From CBDCCT01 sp965214995 (GTDB taxonomy: Bacteria > Deinococcota > Deinococci > Deinococcales > Trueperaceae), in contig CBDCCT010000002.1 in the NCBI GenBank assembly GCA_965214995.1, forward strand, positions 2,170,001 to 2,234,000: DNA of 64,000 bases, read 5' to 3'. Positions 33,246 to 41,504 of the stretch are shown in pieces. The notes under the pieces are model-generated. The model did no database searches. It saw only the letters and a list, made by a program, of their open reading frames with translations, and was not told the origin of the DNA. Every line of letters starts with the position of its first letter. The stretch's first letter is position 1. A program made the translations under genes and the position numbers.

Positions 33246-35078
33246 TTATCGGGTGACGGTCTCGTCTGACGGCACCAGTTGCGCGAGCCGCGCCCCCAGC
33301 GCGTACATCTCGCCGCGCGTGAGGGTGCCCACAGGCGCGAAATTCTCCGGCACCAGCCCGCGCGCCTTGAGAGCGCTCCAACTCCTCTGTGTACAAACGC
33401 CGAGCCTGCACGCGGCGTCATGCGTGACGGCGAGCGCCAGGTCGGGCGTGAGCGGTTCGGAGCCGACCTGGTAGGTGGCGACAAGGTGCTTGCCGAGCTC
33501 GAGGTCGCCCAAAAACCTTTGGCCGATGTTGCTGAGCAAATAAACGTAACCGAGCGCGGGCACCGTCTCGTCGAGCTTGGGCTCGTTGCCGTAGCCGCCA
33601 AGGGCGAGGCCGCGGCTTAGGAGCAGGCGGTAGCTCGAGTAGTAAGGGTGGTGCATAGGACCCAAAGACGCGCGCGTTTGTACGGGAGGAAGGTAAGCGC
33701 CGCGCTCGAGCAGCCTCAAACGCACTCCCGCGACAAAAAAAGGATTGTCCGCCGCATCTTTAGGAGAAACGCCCAGCGCCGCCGCGCGGGCCGCCGCCAC
33801 GCCCACCGCCTCGCCCACCGCCATGCCGAAGGGGACGACGCGAGCCGAAGAGGCCGCGAGCGGGTCGTAGCCCGCCGCCTTGCCGACGACCCATAAACCG
33901 TCCACGCCCTCGGGCACGTTCATGCAGAGCCGCGCGCCGTAGACCTCGGGTGTGCCGTAGACGTAGCCGTTGTCGTGCGGGGTCAGGGTTTGGACGTCTA
34001 AAGGATAGCCGCCCGCCGCCACGTCCTCATGCGTCACGCGGTTGTCGAACACGTCGTCGGTGGTCAGGGTGCAGCGCGCGTTGATGTGCCTGCTGTCGCG
34101 GATGTACAATTTTTCGGCCACGCCGCCGAAGCGGGCGCGTTCAAAGCCTGGTAGCGCTCTAAGGTAGTCCACCACGCGGGGCGCTTCTCGAGCCGCCCGC
34201 GCATATCCCCCGGCAACGCTCAAAGGATGGGTGAAATCAACGTCGTAAATCAGCAGAGCGTTGACCAGCACCGAGCCGTCGTCCTGTCGTCCCAAGTTGA
34301 GGCCGCGCAGGCGCAGGCCGGGTTCTTCGGCCTCATAAGCCGCCGGGTAGCCGCCGAAGTGACCCCAGGCCACGTGTGCATCCACCTCGGCGTAGGCTTT
34401 GCCCCTAGCCTCAATGCCGCGCGTGAGCCCCGCCCAATCTACGTCCTCGATGCGGAAAACGAGCGTGTCGGCCATGCGTTCGTTCAGGCCGAGCGAGGCG
34501 AAGCCGACGGTGTAGGCCGCTCCTGCCGCCGCGGAGAGGTCGGCGTCGGCGGTGGCGTCGATGACGCTTTTGGCCTTGAAGCTTTCCCCGTCCACCGTCA
34601 CGCCGGTTACGCGCCCGTCTTCCGTAAGCGGTCGAACCTCCCCCGCGTTGCGTTTTACCGTCACGTCCGCCTCGCTGAGCATCGCCTCGAAAGCCTCCTC
34701 CGCCCGCTTCACATCAAAGGCGTGCCCGCCCCCCACGCGCCTCCACCACTCCAAAAAGAGCCCGCGCTGGTAGAGCTCAGGTTTGGTGCGCAGGTCGAGC
34801 GAGTTCATCTCGCCCATGACAAAAAGCCCGCCCACCCTGGGGTCGCGGGTGACGAGCAGCACGCGCGCGCCCTCCTCGGCGGCGGCTACCGCGGCGGCGA
34901 CGCCTTCGGGTTCGCTGCCGACGACGATGATGTCGTAGGTGCTCACGCTTTCGTAAGCTCGAGCCCCCGCCTCACCTCCACCCATACCGAAGGGCGTTTG
35001 CTGCGCGTTTGCGGCGAAGAGTGGCGAGAGTATGAAGATGAGCGTCAGGCCGAAAAGGACGCGGGAAAAAAGGAACAT
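33246..35078 (-). CDS. Exported FAD-dependent oxidoreductase (PF12831-type)
   Basis: The 610-residue protein starts with a Sec signal peptide (VLFGLTLIFILSPLFAANA) and then the FAD site YDIIVVGSEPEGVAAAVAAAEEGARVLLVTRD with GGLFVMGEMNSLDL, typical of the FAD_oxidored family. The C-terminal 100 residues (ending with TLTRGEMYALGARLAQLV) look like S-layer-homology-type repeats, which would anchor it to the cell envelope; this is inferred from pattern. TAGATT at 35090-35085 lies six bases before ATG 35078 with no Shine-Dalgarno, so the message may be leaderless. Confidence 0.75.
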   Translation of the reverse strand: MFLFSRVLFGLTLIFILSPLFAANAQQTPFGMGGGEAGARAYESVSTYDIIVVGSEPEGVAAAVAAAEEGARVLLVTRDPRVGGLFVMGEMNSLDLRTKPELYQRGLFLEWWRRVGGGHAFDVKRAEEAFEAMLSEADVTVKRNAGEVRPLTEDGRVTGVTVDGESFKAKSVIDATADADLSAAAGAAYTVGFASLGLNERMADTLVFRIEDVDWAGLTRGIEARGKAYAEVDAHVAWGHFGGYPAAYEAEEPGLRLRGLNLGRQDDGSVLVNALLIYDVDFTHPLSVAGGYARAAREAPRVVDYLRALPGFERARFGGVAEKLYIRDSRHINARCTLTTDDVFDNRVTHEDVAAGGYPLDVQTLTPHDNGYVYGTPEVYGARLCMNVPEGVDGLWVVGKAAGYDPLAASSARVVPFGMAVGEAVGVAAARAAALGVSPKDAADNPFFVAGVRLRLLERGAYLPPVQTRASLGPMHHPYYSSYRLLLSRGLALGGYGNEPKLDETVPALGYVYLLSNIGQRFLGDLELGKHLVATYQVGSEPLTPDLALAVTHDAACRLGVCTQRSWSALKARGLVPENFAPVGTLTRGEMYALGARLAQLVPSDETVTR

Positions 35079-35126
35079 AGAGCTAATCTACCCCCTCTTT
35101 TTGGAGCAAGGTGTGGGTTTCAAAGT

Positions 35127-36278
35127 CTACAAAGTTTCGGTGAGAAGAGAGCGGACGACCCGCTCGGCGGCGTCCGGTTTGGCGAGAGAGAGCGCGGCGG
35201 CGCGCATGGCCTCGCGGCGGGCGGGGTCCTCGAGAAAGCCTTTGAGTTTGTGGCTGAAGAGCGTGAGCGGTTCGATGCGCAAAGCGGCGCCGTGCTCGAG
35301 CAAGAAGTTGGTGTTGGCCTCCTCCTGAAGGGGATAGGGCTGCACCACCGCGAAGGGCAGCCCCGCCGCCAGGGCTTCAGACGTGGTGAGCCCGCCTGGT
35401 TTGCCCACCATGAGGTCGGCGGCGGCCATGTAGCAGGGCACCTCGCGCACGAAGCCCAAGACCCGGAAGTGGACGAGGCCGCCGTAGTCCTTACCGTAGT
35501 CCTCGAGCATCCCTTTAACCGCGTTCACAAGCTCGCCGCTACGCCCGCAGACGACCACAACCGTGAGCGGCCACTGAAATGCTTTGAGTTGGGTAACGAG
35601 CGCTTCGAGCGTTCTGGCGTCGAGCCCCCCGGCCATCACGAGCAGCACGTCCCGGTCTTTGGACAAAGCGAGCACCTCCCTGGCCTCCCCCTTGGGCGGG
35701 AGCGCTTTGAACCGCGCGTCGATGGGCACGCCCGTGACCCGCACCCGCTCGGGCGCGACCCCGGCGGAACGCAGATGCACCGCCACGTCGTCCGTCGCCA
35801 CGAAGTAGCGCGCGACGCCCGGCTGGAGCCACAGCGAATGCGCCGCGAAATCTGTCACCACGACCGCCTGAGGCGCGGCGAGCCTGCCGCCCAGGGTGCT
35901 TAAGATTTCGGGCGGCAAAAAGTGCGTGTGGACGATGACGTCGGGCGCGTAGGCGCGGATGAGCCGGGGCAGCTTGTACGAAACCAGCCGGGTGAGCCGG
36001 GCGCGCACCCTTTCCCGGCGCGTTTTGTCCTCGCGCGGGAGGCGGTCCATCCGCTTGCCGAGCCAGTCCACGAGGTCGGGCGCGGTCCTGACCAAATCAA
36101 AATAGGTCCTTTTGTAGAGCTTCTGGAAGGGCGCGGTGGTGTGGTCGAGCATGTCGACGTGCTTGACCTCGAGCCCCCCCGCGAGGGCCGCCGCCTCCAG
36201 CGCCCGCGCCGCCGACACGTGACCGCCCCCGATGGAGGCCGACACGATGAGCACGCGCTTTGGGGGGGAGAGGGGCAT
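35127..36278 (-). CDS. GT28-type diacylglycerol glycosyltransferase (MGDG synthase/UgtP-like)
   Basis: The protein has the N-terminal SASIGGGHVSAARALE acceptor domain of the MGDG synthase family, HTHFLPPEIL, and the donor-binding VGKPGGLTTSEALAAGLP of GT28. It probably adds a sugar from a nucleotide donor to diacylglycerol to make membrane glycolipid. I prefer ATG 36278, because TACACT lies six bases before it in leaderless fashion; GTG 36302 would add eight residues. Length of 383 residues is normal. Confidence 0.85.
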   Translation of the reverse strand: MPLSPPKRVLIVSASIGGGHVSAARALEAAALAGGLEVKHVDMLDHTTAPFQKLYKRTYFDLVRTAPDLVDWLGKRMDRLPREDKTRRERVRARLTRLVSYKLPRLIRAYAPDVIVHTHFLPPEILSTLGGRLAAPQAVVVTDFAAHSLWLQPGVARYFVATDDVAVHLRSAGVAPERVRVTGVPIDARFKALPPKGEAREVLALSKDRDVLLVMAGGLDARTLEALVTQLKAFQWPLTVVVVCGRSGELVNAVKGMLEDYGKDYGGLVHFRVLGFVREVPCYMAAADLMVGKPGGLTTSEALAAGLPFAVVQPYPLQEEANTNFLLEHGAALRIEPLTLFSHKLKGFLEDPARREAMRAAALSLAKPDAAERVVRSLLTETL

Positions 36279-36529
36279 CAGGTGAGTGTAACAGGTGGAC
36301 ACGCCGCCGGGACATGAAAAAAATACGCGTTAGTGTTGGGGCGTGGGATGTCTCGGTGCTCACAAAGGTTCATAAGAAGCGAATCCCCAGCCCTTTATAT
36401 CGTTCTTGCTTCGTTCGGGCTCTCTTTGGGGGAGGTTGCCCATTCACCCGGAGCGAGGCCGTTTCTTAAGGGAGAACTCATGGTTTAGCTCCTAAAGGGT
36501 GATAGCATACGCTTCACGAGGAGGTTTCG

Positions 36530-37615
36530 ATGCGCTACGCCGCGCTACTCACGCTTTTTTTGCTTTTCGCGGGCTGCGTGCCTCAGGAGGAGGACGCCCT
36601 GCGCCTTCACGATATTTCGCTCTATAACGCTGGTGGCGGTACGCTTTACGGCTATTTTTACGGTGAACCCACTAACCTCGAGGACGGCGAGGACGGGGGT
36701 CTCACGGTGGGCGGCCGCACCTTAGAGTTGACCGAGGGCGCATCAAGCGCGCCCCTGGCGGTTGACAACGCGCTGCTGGTCAACGGCGAGCCCCATCTGA
36801 GCCAGGCGCTCAGGCCGGTAAGCCCCCCCTTCGAGGTGTCACGCGTGCCCTTCTCGACCGACGTTATCGTGCGCACGGGCGAGGGGTTGCAGTCGCTGCT
36901 CTATTGGGACGGCAACCGCTGGTTCACGCTGTTAGACGACGCCCGGCCCGGTTTCGACGCGCGCGTCTCCCCCCGAGATCGCCCCGAGGGTCTGCGCGAC
37001 GTGGGCCAACTCACCCGAGGGGAGGCGGAGGCGCTGGCGCGCTTTTTCTCAGAGCGCGGCCCGCTGGTCGTGGGGGTGCTTGACGCGCCGCCCACCCGGC
37101 CCCGCTCCGTCGGCGGGCTTGACGAATACTTACGCACCGCGCTGGTGGTGCAAGAGGGCCTAGAAACTGACCGGAGCGTCACCATCACGCCCGTGCGCGA
37201 GCTCGTCTGGGACGTTATCGCCAGCGGCAACCAGGCGTCCGCGGGCGACACGGCGCAGTTTGAAATCGCCTCGAGCCAGGAGGATTTCGTGCGGCTCTGG
37301 AACATGGCTTACGGCTCGCAGCTCACCCTGCCGCCCCTGCCGCCCATCAACTTCGGCCGCGAGAGCGTGCTCGGCTTTTTCTTGGGCACTAGGTCCACGG
37401 GCGGCTACGGCGTCGAGGTGCGGGACGTGACCACCGAGGGAGGCGAATACTACGTGAACGTCCTCGTCCGCGAGCCAGGCCCCGGCACCATCACCACGCA
37501 GGCCATCACCTCGCCCTGGGTGCTCATCCGCGTGCCCCGCCCCGACATCGGCGTGGCGTGGTTTCGCTCCGTGGAGACGGGGGAACTCATCGGGGTGGCG
37601 AGAGAGACAAAATAA
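36530..37615 (+). CDS. Lipoprotein with PrcB-like C-terminal domain
   Basis: The 361-residue product begins with a signal peptide ending in a lipobox, LLFAGC, so it should be lipid-anchored. Residues about 245-355 match the PrcB C-terminal domain: SSQEDFVRLWNMAYG, INFGRESVLGFFLGTRSTGGYGVEV and TTQAITSPWVLIRVPR. In Treponema, PrcB is part of the dentilisin protease complex; no protease gene lies next to this one, so its partner is unknown. GAGGAGG precedes ATG 36530. Confidence 0.75.
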   Translation: MRYAALLTLFLLFAGCVPQEEDALRLHDISLYNAGGGTLYGYFYGEPTNLEDGEDGGLTVGGRTLELTEGASSAPLAVDNALLVNGEPHLSQALRPVSPPFEVSRVPFSTDVIVRTGEGLQSLLYWDGNRWFTLLDDARPGFDARVSPRDRPEGLRDVGQLTRGEAEALARFFSERGPLVVGVLDAPPTRPRSVGGLDEYLRTALVVQEGLETDRSVTITPVRELVWDVIASGNQASAGDTAQFEIASSQEDFVRLWNMAYGSQLTLPPLPPINFGRESVLGFFLGTRSTGGYGVEVRDVTTEGGEYYVNVLVREPGPGTITTQAITSPWVLIRVPRPDIGVAWFRSVETGELIGVARETK

Positions 37616-37757
37616 GGGGAGGTGGGGAGGCTAGAGTTCTTCTTTCCGGCCTCCCTGTTTCTAGGCGCTTCGCGCCGTTCCAAGCGCAGGACCGCAAAAA
37701 CGGGCGAGACCAAGGTGAGACTAAAGTAGCAAAACACCGCGGTTTCGCCGCAGGGCC

Positions 37758-38729
37758 TTACTCGTCTTCCCAACTTACGCAGCCGCCCTCGCCGCTCGGG
37801 CGCACCATCGCGTGAGCGATATTTTCGTTTCCCTTGTAGGCGTAAGGGTCCTCGCCCGCGATCATGACGACGTCGCGGTAGTCGGCCACGGCCATGTTTT
37901 CGCCCTTTTTGGGAGGCTGCCAGGGCAGGAGCGACGAAGTGCTCATGTAGTGGTTCACGAGCACCCGGCGGTAACCGCTCGAGGCGCGGTTTGGGAATGA
38001 GCGGTGGAGCAAGTAACCGTTAAAAAACACGATGCTGCCCGCTTTGACTTCGACCGGAATGGCGTCCGCGTCGCTGTAGGGAAAGCCCGTGGCTTCGTCG
38101 GTGCAGTCGAAGCGGCTGTCTTGCTGTCGCTCCATCGGCCATAAGACGCCCGGCCTGTGCGAACCCGGGATGAGCCAGAGGCAGCCGTTCTCGATGGTGG
38201 CGTCGTCCATAGCTATCCAGCCGCCGACGAGCGAGCGGTCGCGGGTGGGGATGAAATCCTCGTCCTGGTGCCAGGCTTGCCCCGGTTTGCCCGTCGCCTT
38301 GATAAAGAGCATCGACTGCATACACTTTACGTCTGGCCCGACCACCTCGGTGAGCACCTCGACCATCTTGGGCGTGCCCAGGTACTTGCGCATGACGTTG
38401 GAGATTTTATGCGGGAAATGAATGCAGAGGTAGCGCCGCAGGGTCTCCGCCTCGCTCTCGTCGGGCGGGCTTGGCGTGACCCCCGTCACCTCGCCGCGTT
38501 CGCCCCGGCAGATGCGCAAAGCTTCGGCGCGGAGTTCTAAAAGCTCACCCTCAGAAAGCGCGCCGGGCACGACCAAATAACCGTTTTCCTTGTAGAAGTC
38601 GCGCAGGCTGCCGTTGGGGGCTCGAGTGGTCTCGGTAACGAAGCCCGCGCCGCTCTTGCCAAGGGACTCGAGCTGGGGGTCGGCACCCACAGCGGCAGTT
38701 TTGGGTTTGAGTTTGGGTAGGGTCGTCAC
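37758..38729 (-). CDS. Phytanoyl-CoA dioxygenase (PhyH) family protein
   Basis: The 323-residue protein has the Fe(II)/2-oxoglutarate site: WHQDEDF (His and Asp ligands), the second histidine in GYLLHRSFPN and the downstream RRVLVNHYM arginine for 2-oxoglutarate. Such enzymes hydroxylate small organic molecules; the substrate here is unknown. AAGGAGG precedes the start. Confidence 0.85.
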   Translation of the reverse strand: MTTLPKLKPKTAAVGADPQLESLGKSGAGFVTETTRAPNGSLRDFYKENGYLVVPGALSEGELLELRAEALRICRGERGEVTGVTPSPPDESEAETLRRYLCIHFPHKISNVMRKYLGTPKMVEVLTEVVGPDVKCMQSMLFIKATGKPGQAWHQDEDFIPTRDRSLVGGWIAMDDATIENGCLWLIPGSHRPGVLWPMERQQDSRFDCTDEATGFPYSDADAIPVEVKAGSIVFFNGYLLHRSFPNRASSGYRRVLVNHYMSTSSLLPWQPPKKGENMAVADYRDVVMIAGEDPYAYKGNENIAHAMVRPSGEGGCVSWEDE

Positions 38730-38767
38730 TGTAAAATCCTCCTTGATAAGGTTGAACGCGTCAGGAC

Positions 38768-39100
38768 GTGGGGGACACCGTAAGCAGCCTGAACCGTGGC
38801 GAGCTTCCGGCCACGCTTGCCGACGGGATAAGGGAGAGAGCCTTTGCCGTTGAAGATGACGCCCTTGTCGAGGAGACGGAAAGCGGCTGGGAAGTCACCA
38901 ACGGCGCTCAGCCCCAGTTCGTCATCGAGCGGACAGAGGACGGAGCCGCCCTCAGGGTGAACAGCACCGCTTTCACGCCCCTTTCCGTCGGCGGTATCGA
39001 CCGGGCTTCGGCGTATTACGACGACAGGCTGCGCTCGGACTTTCTCTGGTCTCTTCCCGTAAGAGCCGTGCCGGGCGCGGCCGGGGCCGGAGGTGAATAG
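38768..39100 (+). CDS. Hypothetical protein of 110 residues
   Basis: GTG 38768 is bounded by an in-frame stop at 38753. The composition is acidic and soluble (for example TESGWEVTNGAQPQFVIERTEDGAALRVN), compatible with a small beta-rich fold, and ends in an Ala/Gly tail. There is no good ribosome-binding site and only 38 bases separate it from the divergent PhyH gene, so it could also be a gene remnant. I do not recognise a family. Confidence 0.4.
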   Translation: MGDTVSSLNRGELPATLADGIRERAFAVEDDALVEETESGWEVTNGAQPQFVIERTEDGAALRVNSTAFTPLSVGGIDRASAYYDDRLRSDFLWSLPVRAVPGAAGAGGE

Positions 39101-39128
39101 TCAGCCGGCTTTTGTTAAAAGGAACGGC

Positions 39129-40127
39129 TCACCAGGCGTAAGCCATCGGCGCTTCACCGCCCGGACCCGGAAAGATGTCGTCGAGCTTCTTGAGGGTGGC
39201 CTCGTCTAAAGTGACTTCCGTCGCCCGCACCGCGCTTTCCAACTGCTCCAGGGTGCGCGGCCCGATAATGGGCGCGGTGACCACCGGGTTGTGCAACAAC
39301 CAGGCCAGAGCGACCGTCGCCGGTTCCTCGCCTAGTTCCTTACACAGCGCCTCGTAACGCTCGAGCTTGCCCCTCTGCTCCTCCACCTCTTTCATCATGT
39401 TGTCGTTCATCCGTCGCCCGCCCTCAATCTTGCCGAGCACGCCCCCTAAGAGCCCGCCGCCCAGAGGACTCCAGGGAATCAGGCCCAAGCCGTAGTGCCG
39501 ACACGCGGGGATGACCTCTAGCTCAATCATCCGGTTGTTCAAGTGGTAGATGCTCTGCTCGCTCACCAGGCCCATCAAGCCCCGCTTGGACGCCTCCTGA
39601 CAGGCGGTGGCGATGTCCCAGCCCGCGAAGTTGCTCGAGCCCACGTACACAACTTTTCCCTGCTGCACCAAGCTGTCAAAAGCTTGCCAGGTCTCGTCCC
39701 AGGGGCACTCGTGGTCGATGTGGTGCATCTGGTAGAGGTCGATGTGGTCGGTCTGGAGGCGCTTCAAGGAGCCTTCGCAGTGCTTGCGGATTTTGTAGGC
39801 CGATAAGTTGCGCTCATCAGTATTCGGCTCGCGGCGGTTTTCCTCACGCTTGACCGGGTTGTATACCTTGGTCGCCAGCACCACGGCGTCGCGGCGACCC
39901 TCTCCCAAAGCGAACCAGTTGCCTAAAATAATCTCGGTGTCGCCCTGCTCTCCGCCACGGCCGTACACGTCGGCGGTGTCGAAGAAGTTGACGCCCAGCT
40001 CCAGGGCGCGGTCCATAATTTCAAAACTCTCTTCTTGTGAGGTGTGCCAGCCGAAGTTCATGGTGCCCAAGCAGAGGTTGCTCACCAGCACCCCGTGCTT
40101 GCCTAGGCGTTTGGGTTGGATTGCCAT
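39129..40127 (-). CDS. Aldo/keto reductase
   Basis: The 332-residue TIM-barrel protein has the catalytic tetrad in FFDTADVYGRGG (Asp and Tyr), VVLATKVYNP (Lys) and IDLYQMHHID (His), with the NADP-binding end APIIGPRTLEQLE. It reduces carbonyl groups with NADPH; substrate unknown. It resembles the YghZ/Kv-beta-like subgroup. It follows the NAD-dependent epimerase gene by 55 bases and may be cotranscribed. Confidence 0.88.
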   Translation of the reverse strand: MAIQPKRLGKHGVLVSNLCLGTMNFGWHTSQEESFEIMDRALELGVNFFDTADVYGRGGEQGDTEIILGNWFALGEGRRDAVVLATKVYNPVKREENRREPNTDERNLSAYKIRKHCEGSLKRLQTDHIDLYQMHHIDHECPWDETWQAFDSLVQQGKVVYVGSSNFAGWDIATACQEASKRGLMGLVSEQSIYHLNNRMIELEVIPACRHYGLGLIPWSPLGGGLLGGVLGKIEGGRRMNDNMMKEVEEQRGKLERYEALCKELGEEPATVALAWLLHNPVVTAPIIGPRTLEQLESAVRATEVTLDEATLKKLDDIFPGPGGEAPMAYAW

Positions 40128-40182
40128 AACGTCCTCCTGTCTCTTCTCAACATCCTCTTTAACATCCTTGATAACACTTCCC

Positions 40183-41169
40183 TTAGGGCAAGACCGAAGT
40201 CTGTGCGGCGACGATTCTGTCCATCAAGCTGTCGAGCGCTTCATCAACCTCCCGGCGGGCGGGGTCGGCGTCAAACCAGGCCGTCACCTCCTGCGCGCCA
40301 CGGGCGAAGGGAATGGTGGCGAGGTAGCCCGGCACCACTCGCTTGATCTTGGTGTTGTCGAACACCATGCTGTGCGCCTTGTCGCCCAAAAGCCCCGCGC
40401 CCCAGCCCGCGTCGTAAGCGGCGATGACCTCCGAGGGGACGTGGACGATGTCGGCCGCCGTGCCCGCCGCCCGCGCCACCGTCTCGAAAATCTGGTTCCA
40501 GGTGAGGAGTTCGTCCGAGGTGATGTGAAAGCTCTCGCCGGTGGCGTGGGGGTTCCCCAGCAGGCCCACGAAGCCCTTGGCGAAGTCGCGGTGGTGCGTC
40601 AGCACCCAGAGCGAGGTGCCGTCGCCGTGGACGACGACCTTCTTGCCCCGCCTCATGCGGTCGACGACCGTATAGCCGCCGTCCATCGGCAGCCGGGTGC
40701 GGTCGTAGGTGTGCGAGGGCCTCACGATGGTCACGGGGAAGCCCTCGTCGCGGTAGGCCTTTGTTAAGCGCGCTTCGCAGGCTATTTTGTCCCTCGAGTA
40801 CCGCCAATAAGGGTTGACCAGCGGGGTGGACTCGACCACGGGCAGCTGAACGGGCGGCGTCTGATAGGCGGACGCCGAGGAGATAAAGACGTACTGCTGC
40901 GTCTTGTCTCCAAACAGCTCGAGGTCGGTCTCGATGTGCTCGGGCGTAAAGGCCACCCAGTTGACCACCACGTCGAACTCGAGGTCCTTTAGGGCGGCGG
41001 CCGCCGACGCAGGGTCGCGGATGTCGCCCCGGAGAAGGTGCGCGCCGTCCGGCACGGGCCGAGCGCTCTTCCCGCGGTTGAGCAGGTAGAGCTCCAGCCC
41101 CCGCTCGACGGCTAACGCCGAGCAGGCCGAACTGATGACGCCGCTGCCGCCGACGAACAAGACTTTCAT
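40183..41169 (-). CDS. NAD-dependent epimerase/dehydratase family protein
   Basis: The 328-residue extended SDR starts MKVLFVGGSGVISSACS (an altered Rossmann GxxGxxG, here GGSGVIS) and has the active-site pattern FISSASAY and YSRDKIACE (Tyr-x-x-x-Lys). The substrate is likely a nucleotide sugar or related compound. Its own ATG has no ribosome-binding site; it overlaps the TGA of a 10-codon upstream reading frame, as ATGA, which has a good site. Confidence 0.83.
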   Translation of the reverse strand: MKVLFVGGSGVISSACSALAVERGLELYLLNRGKSARPVPDGAHLLRGDIRDPASAAAALKDLEFDVVVNWVAFTPEHIETDLELFGDKTQQYVFISSASAYQTPPVQLPVVESTPLVNPYWRYSRDKIACEARLTKAYRDEGFPVTIVRPSHTYDRTRLPMDGGYTVVDRMRRGKKVVVHGDGTSLWVLTHHRDFAKGFVGLLGNPHATGESFHITSDELLTWNQIFETVARAAGTAADIVHVPSEVIAAYDAGWGAGLLGDKAHSMVFDNTKIKRVVPGYLATIPFARGAQEVTAWFDADPARREVDEALDSLMDRIVAAQTSVLP

Positions 41170-41198
41170 CGCGGTGCCAGGGTGTGGCTGACAAACAT
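41166..41198 (-). CDS. Ten-codon upstream ORF coupled to the epimerase gene
   Basis: AGGAG (41208-41204) five bases before ATG 41198 starts a short frame, MFVSHTLAPR, whose TGA overlaps the epimerase ATG (ATGA). Ribosomes terminating here could restart directly on the epimerase gene, which lacks its own site. Coupling is inference; the frame and spacing are directly visible. It is too short to say whether the peptide itself matters. Confidence 0.5.
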   Translation of the reverse strand: MFVSHTLAPR

Positions 41199-41504
41199 AA
41201 AAACTCCTGTCGGGTAGAGAAACGTTTTCTGGTGTCGCCCCTCATTCTACCCAGGACGAGGTGCGGAAAAGGTGGGGTCAGGCCTTACCGTGCCCTGCAG
41301 AGCGACGCGCCGATCGGGTAGACGGCACAGCTCGAGACGGAGCGCGTTGGGCCACTGTCGGGTGCGTCCACATCCTTTACAACGTGGGCGTTTATACAAC
41401 GCGTTTGGCTAAACGTAAAAAAGAGCCCCCCGCGGAGGGGGCCCTTCTCCTTTTGGGTCTTTTACGTTGTAACACGTCGCGTGTAGGAGAAAAAAACGTG
41501 CTCC
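41199..41504. other. Intergenic stretch between epimerase and 5'-nucleotidase genes
   Basis: This stretch holds the terminator of the nucleotidase gene (41425-41442) and the upstream region of the epimerase, with TAGAAT on the minus strand at 41249-41244 as a possible -10. I see no coding sequence or repeat in the remainder. Confidence 0.5.
41417..41442 (-). terminator. Rho-independent terminator of the 5'-nucleotidase gene
   Basis: On the minus strand GCCCCC (41442-41437) pairs with GGGGGC (41430-41425) over a 6-base loop, followed by TCTTTTTTACG. This is a classic terminator placed 63 bases after the stop codon of the exported nucleotidase. Confidence 0.8.

Noticed and set aside
36303..36529. 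Possible small gene between the glycosyltransferase and the lipoprotein
   Set aside because: The open frame there has no ribosome-binding site or protein-like composition; it looks like plain upstream sequence of the lipoprotein.
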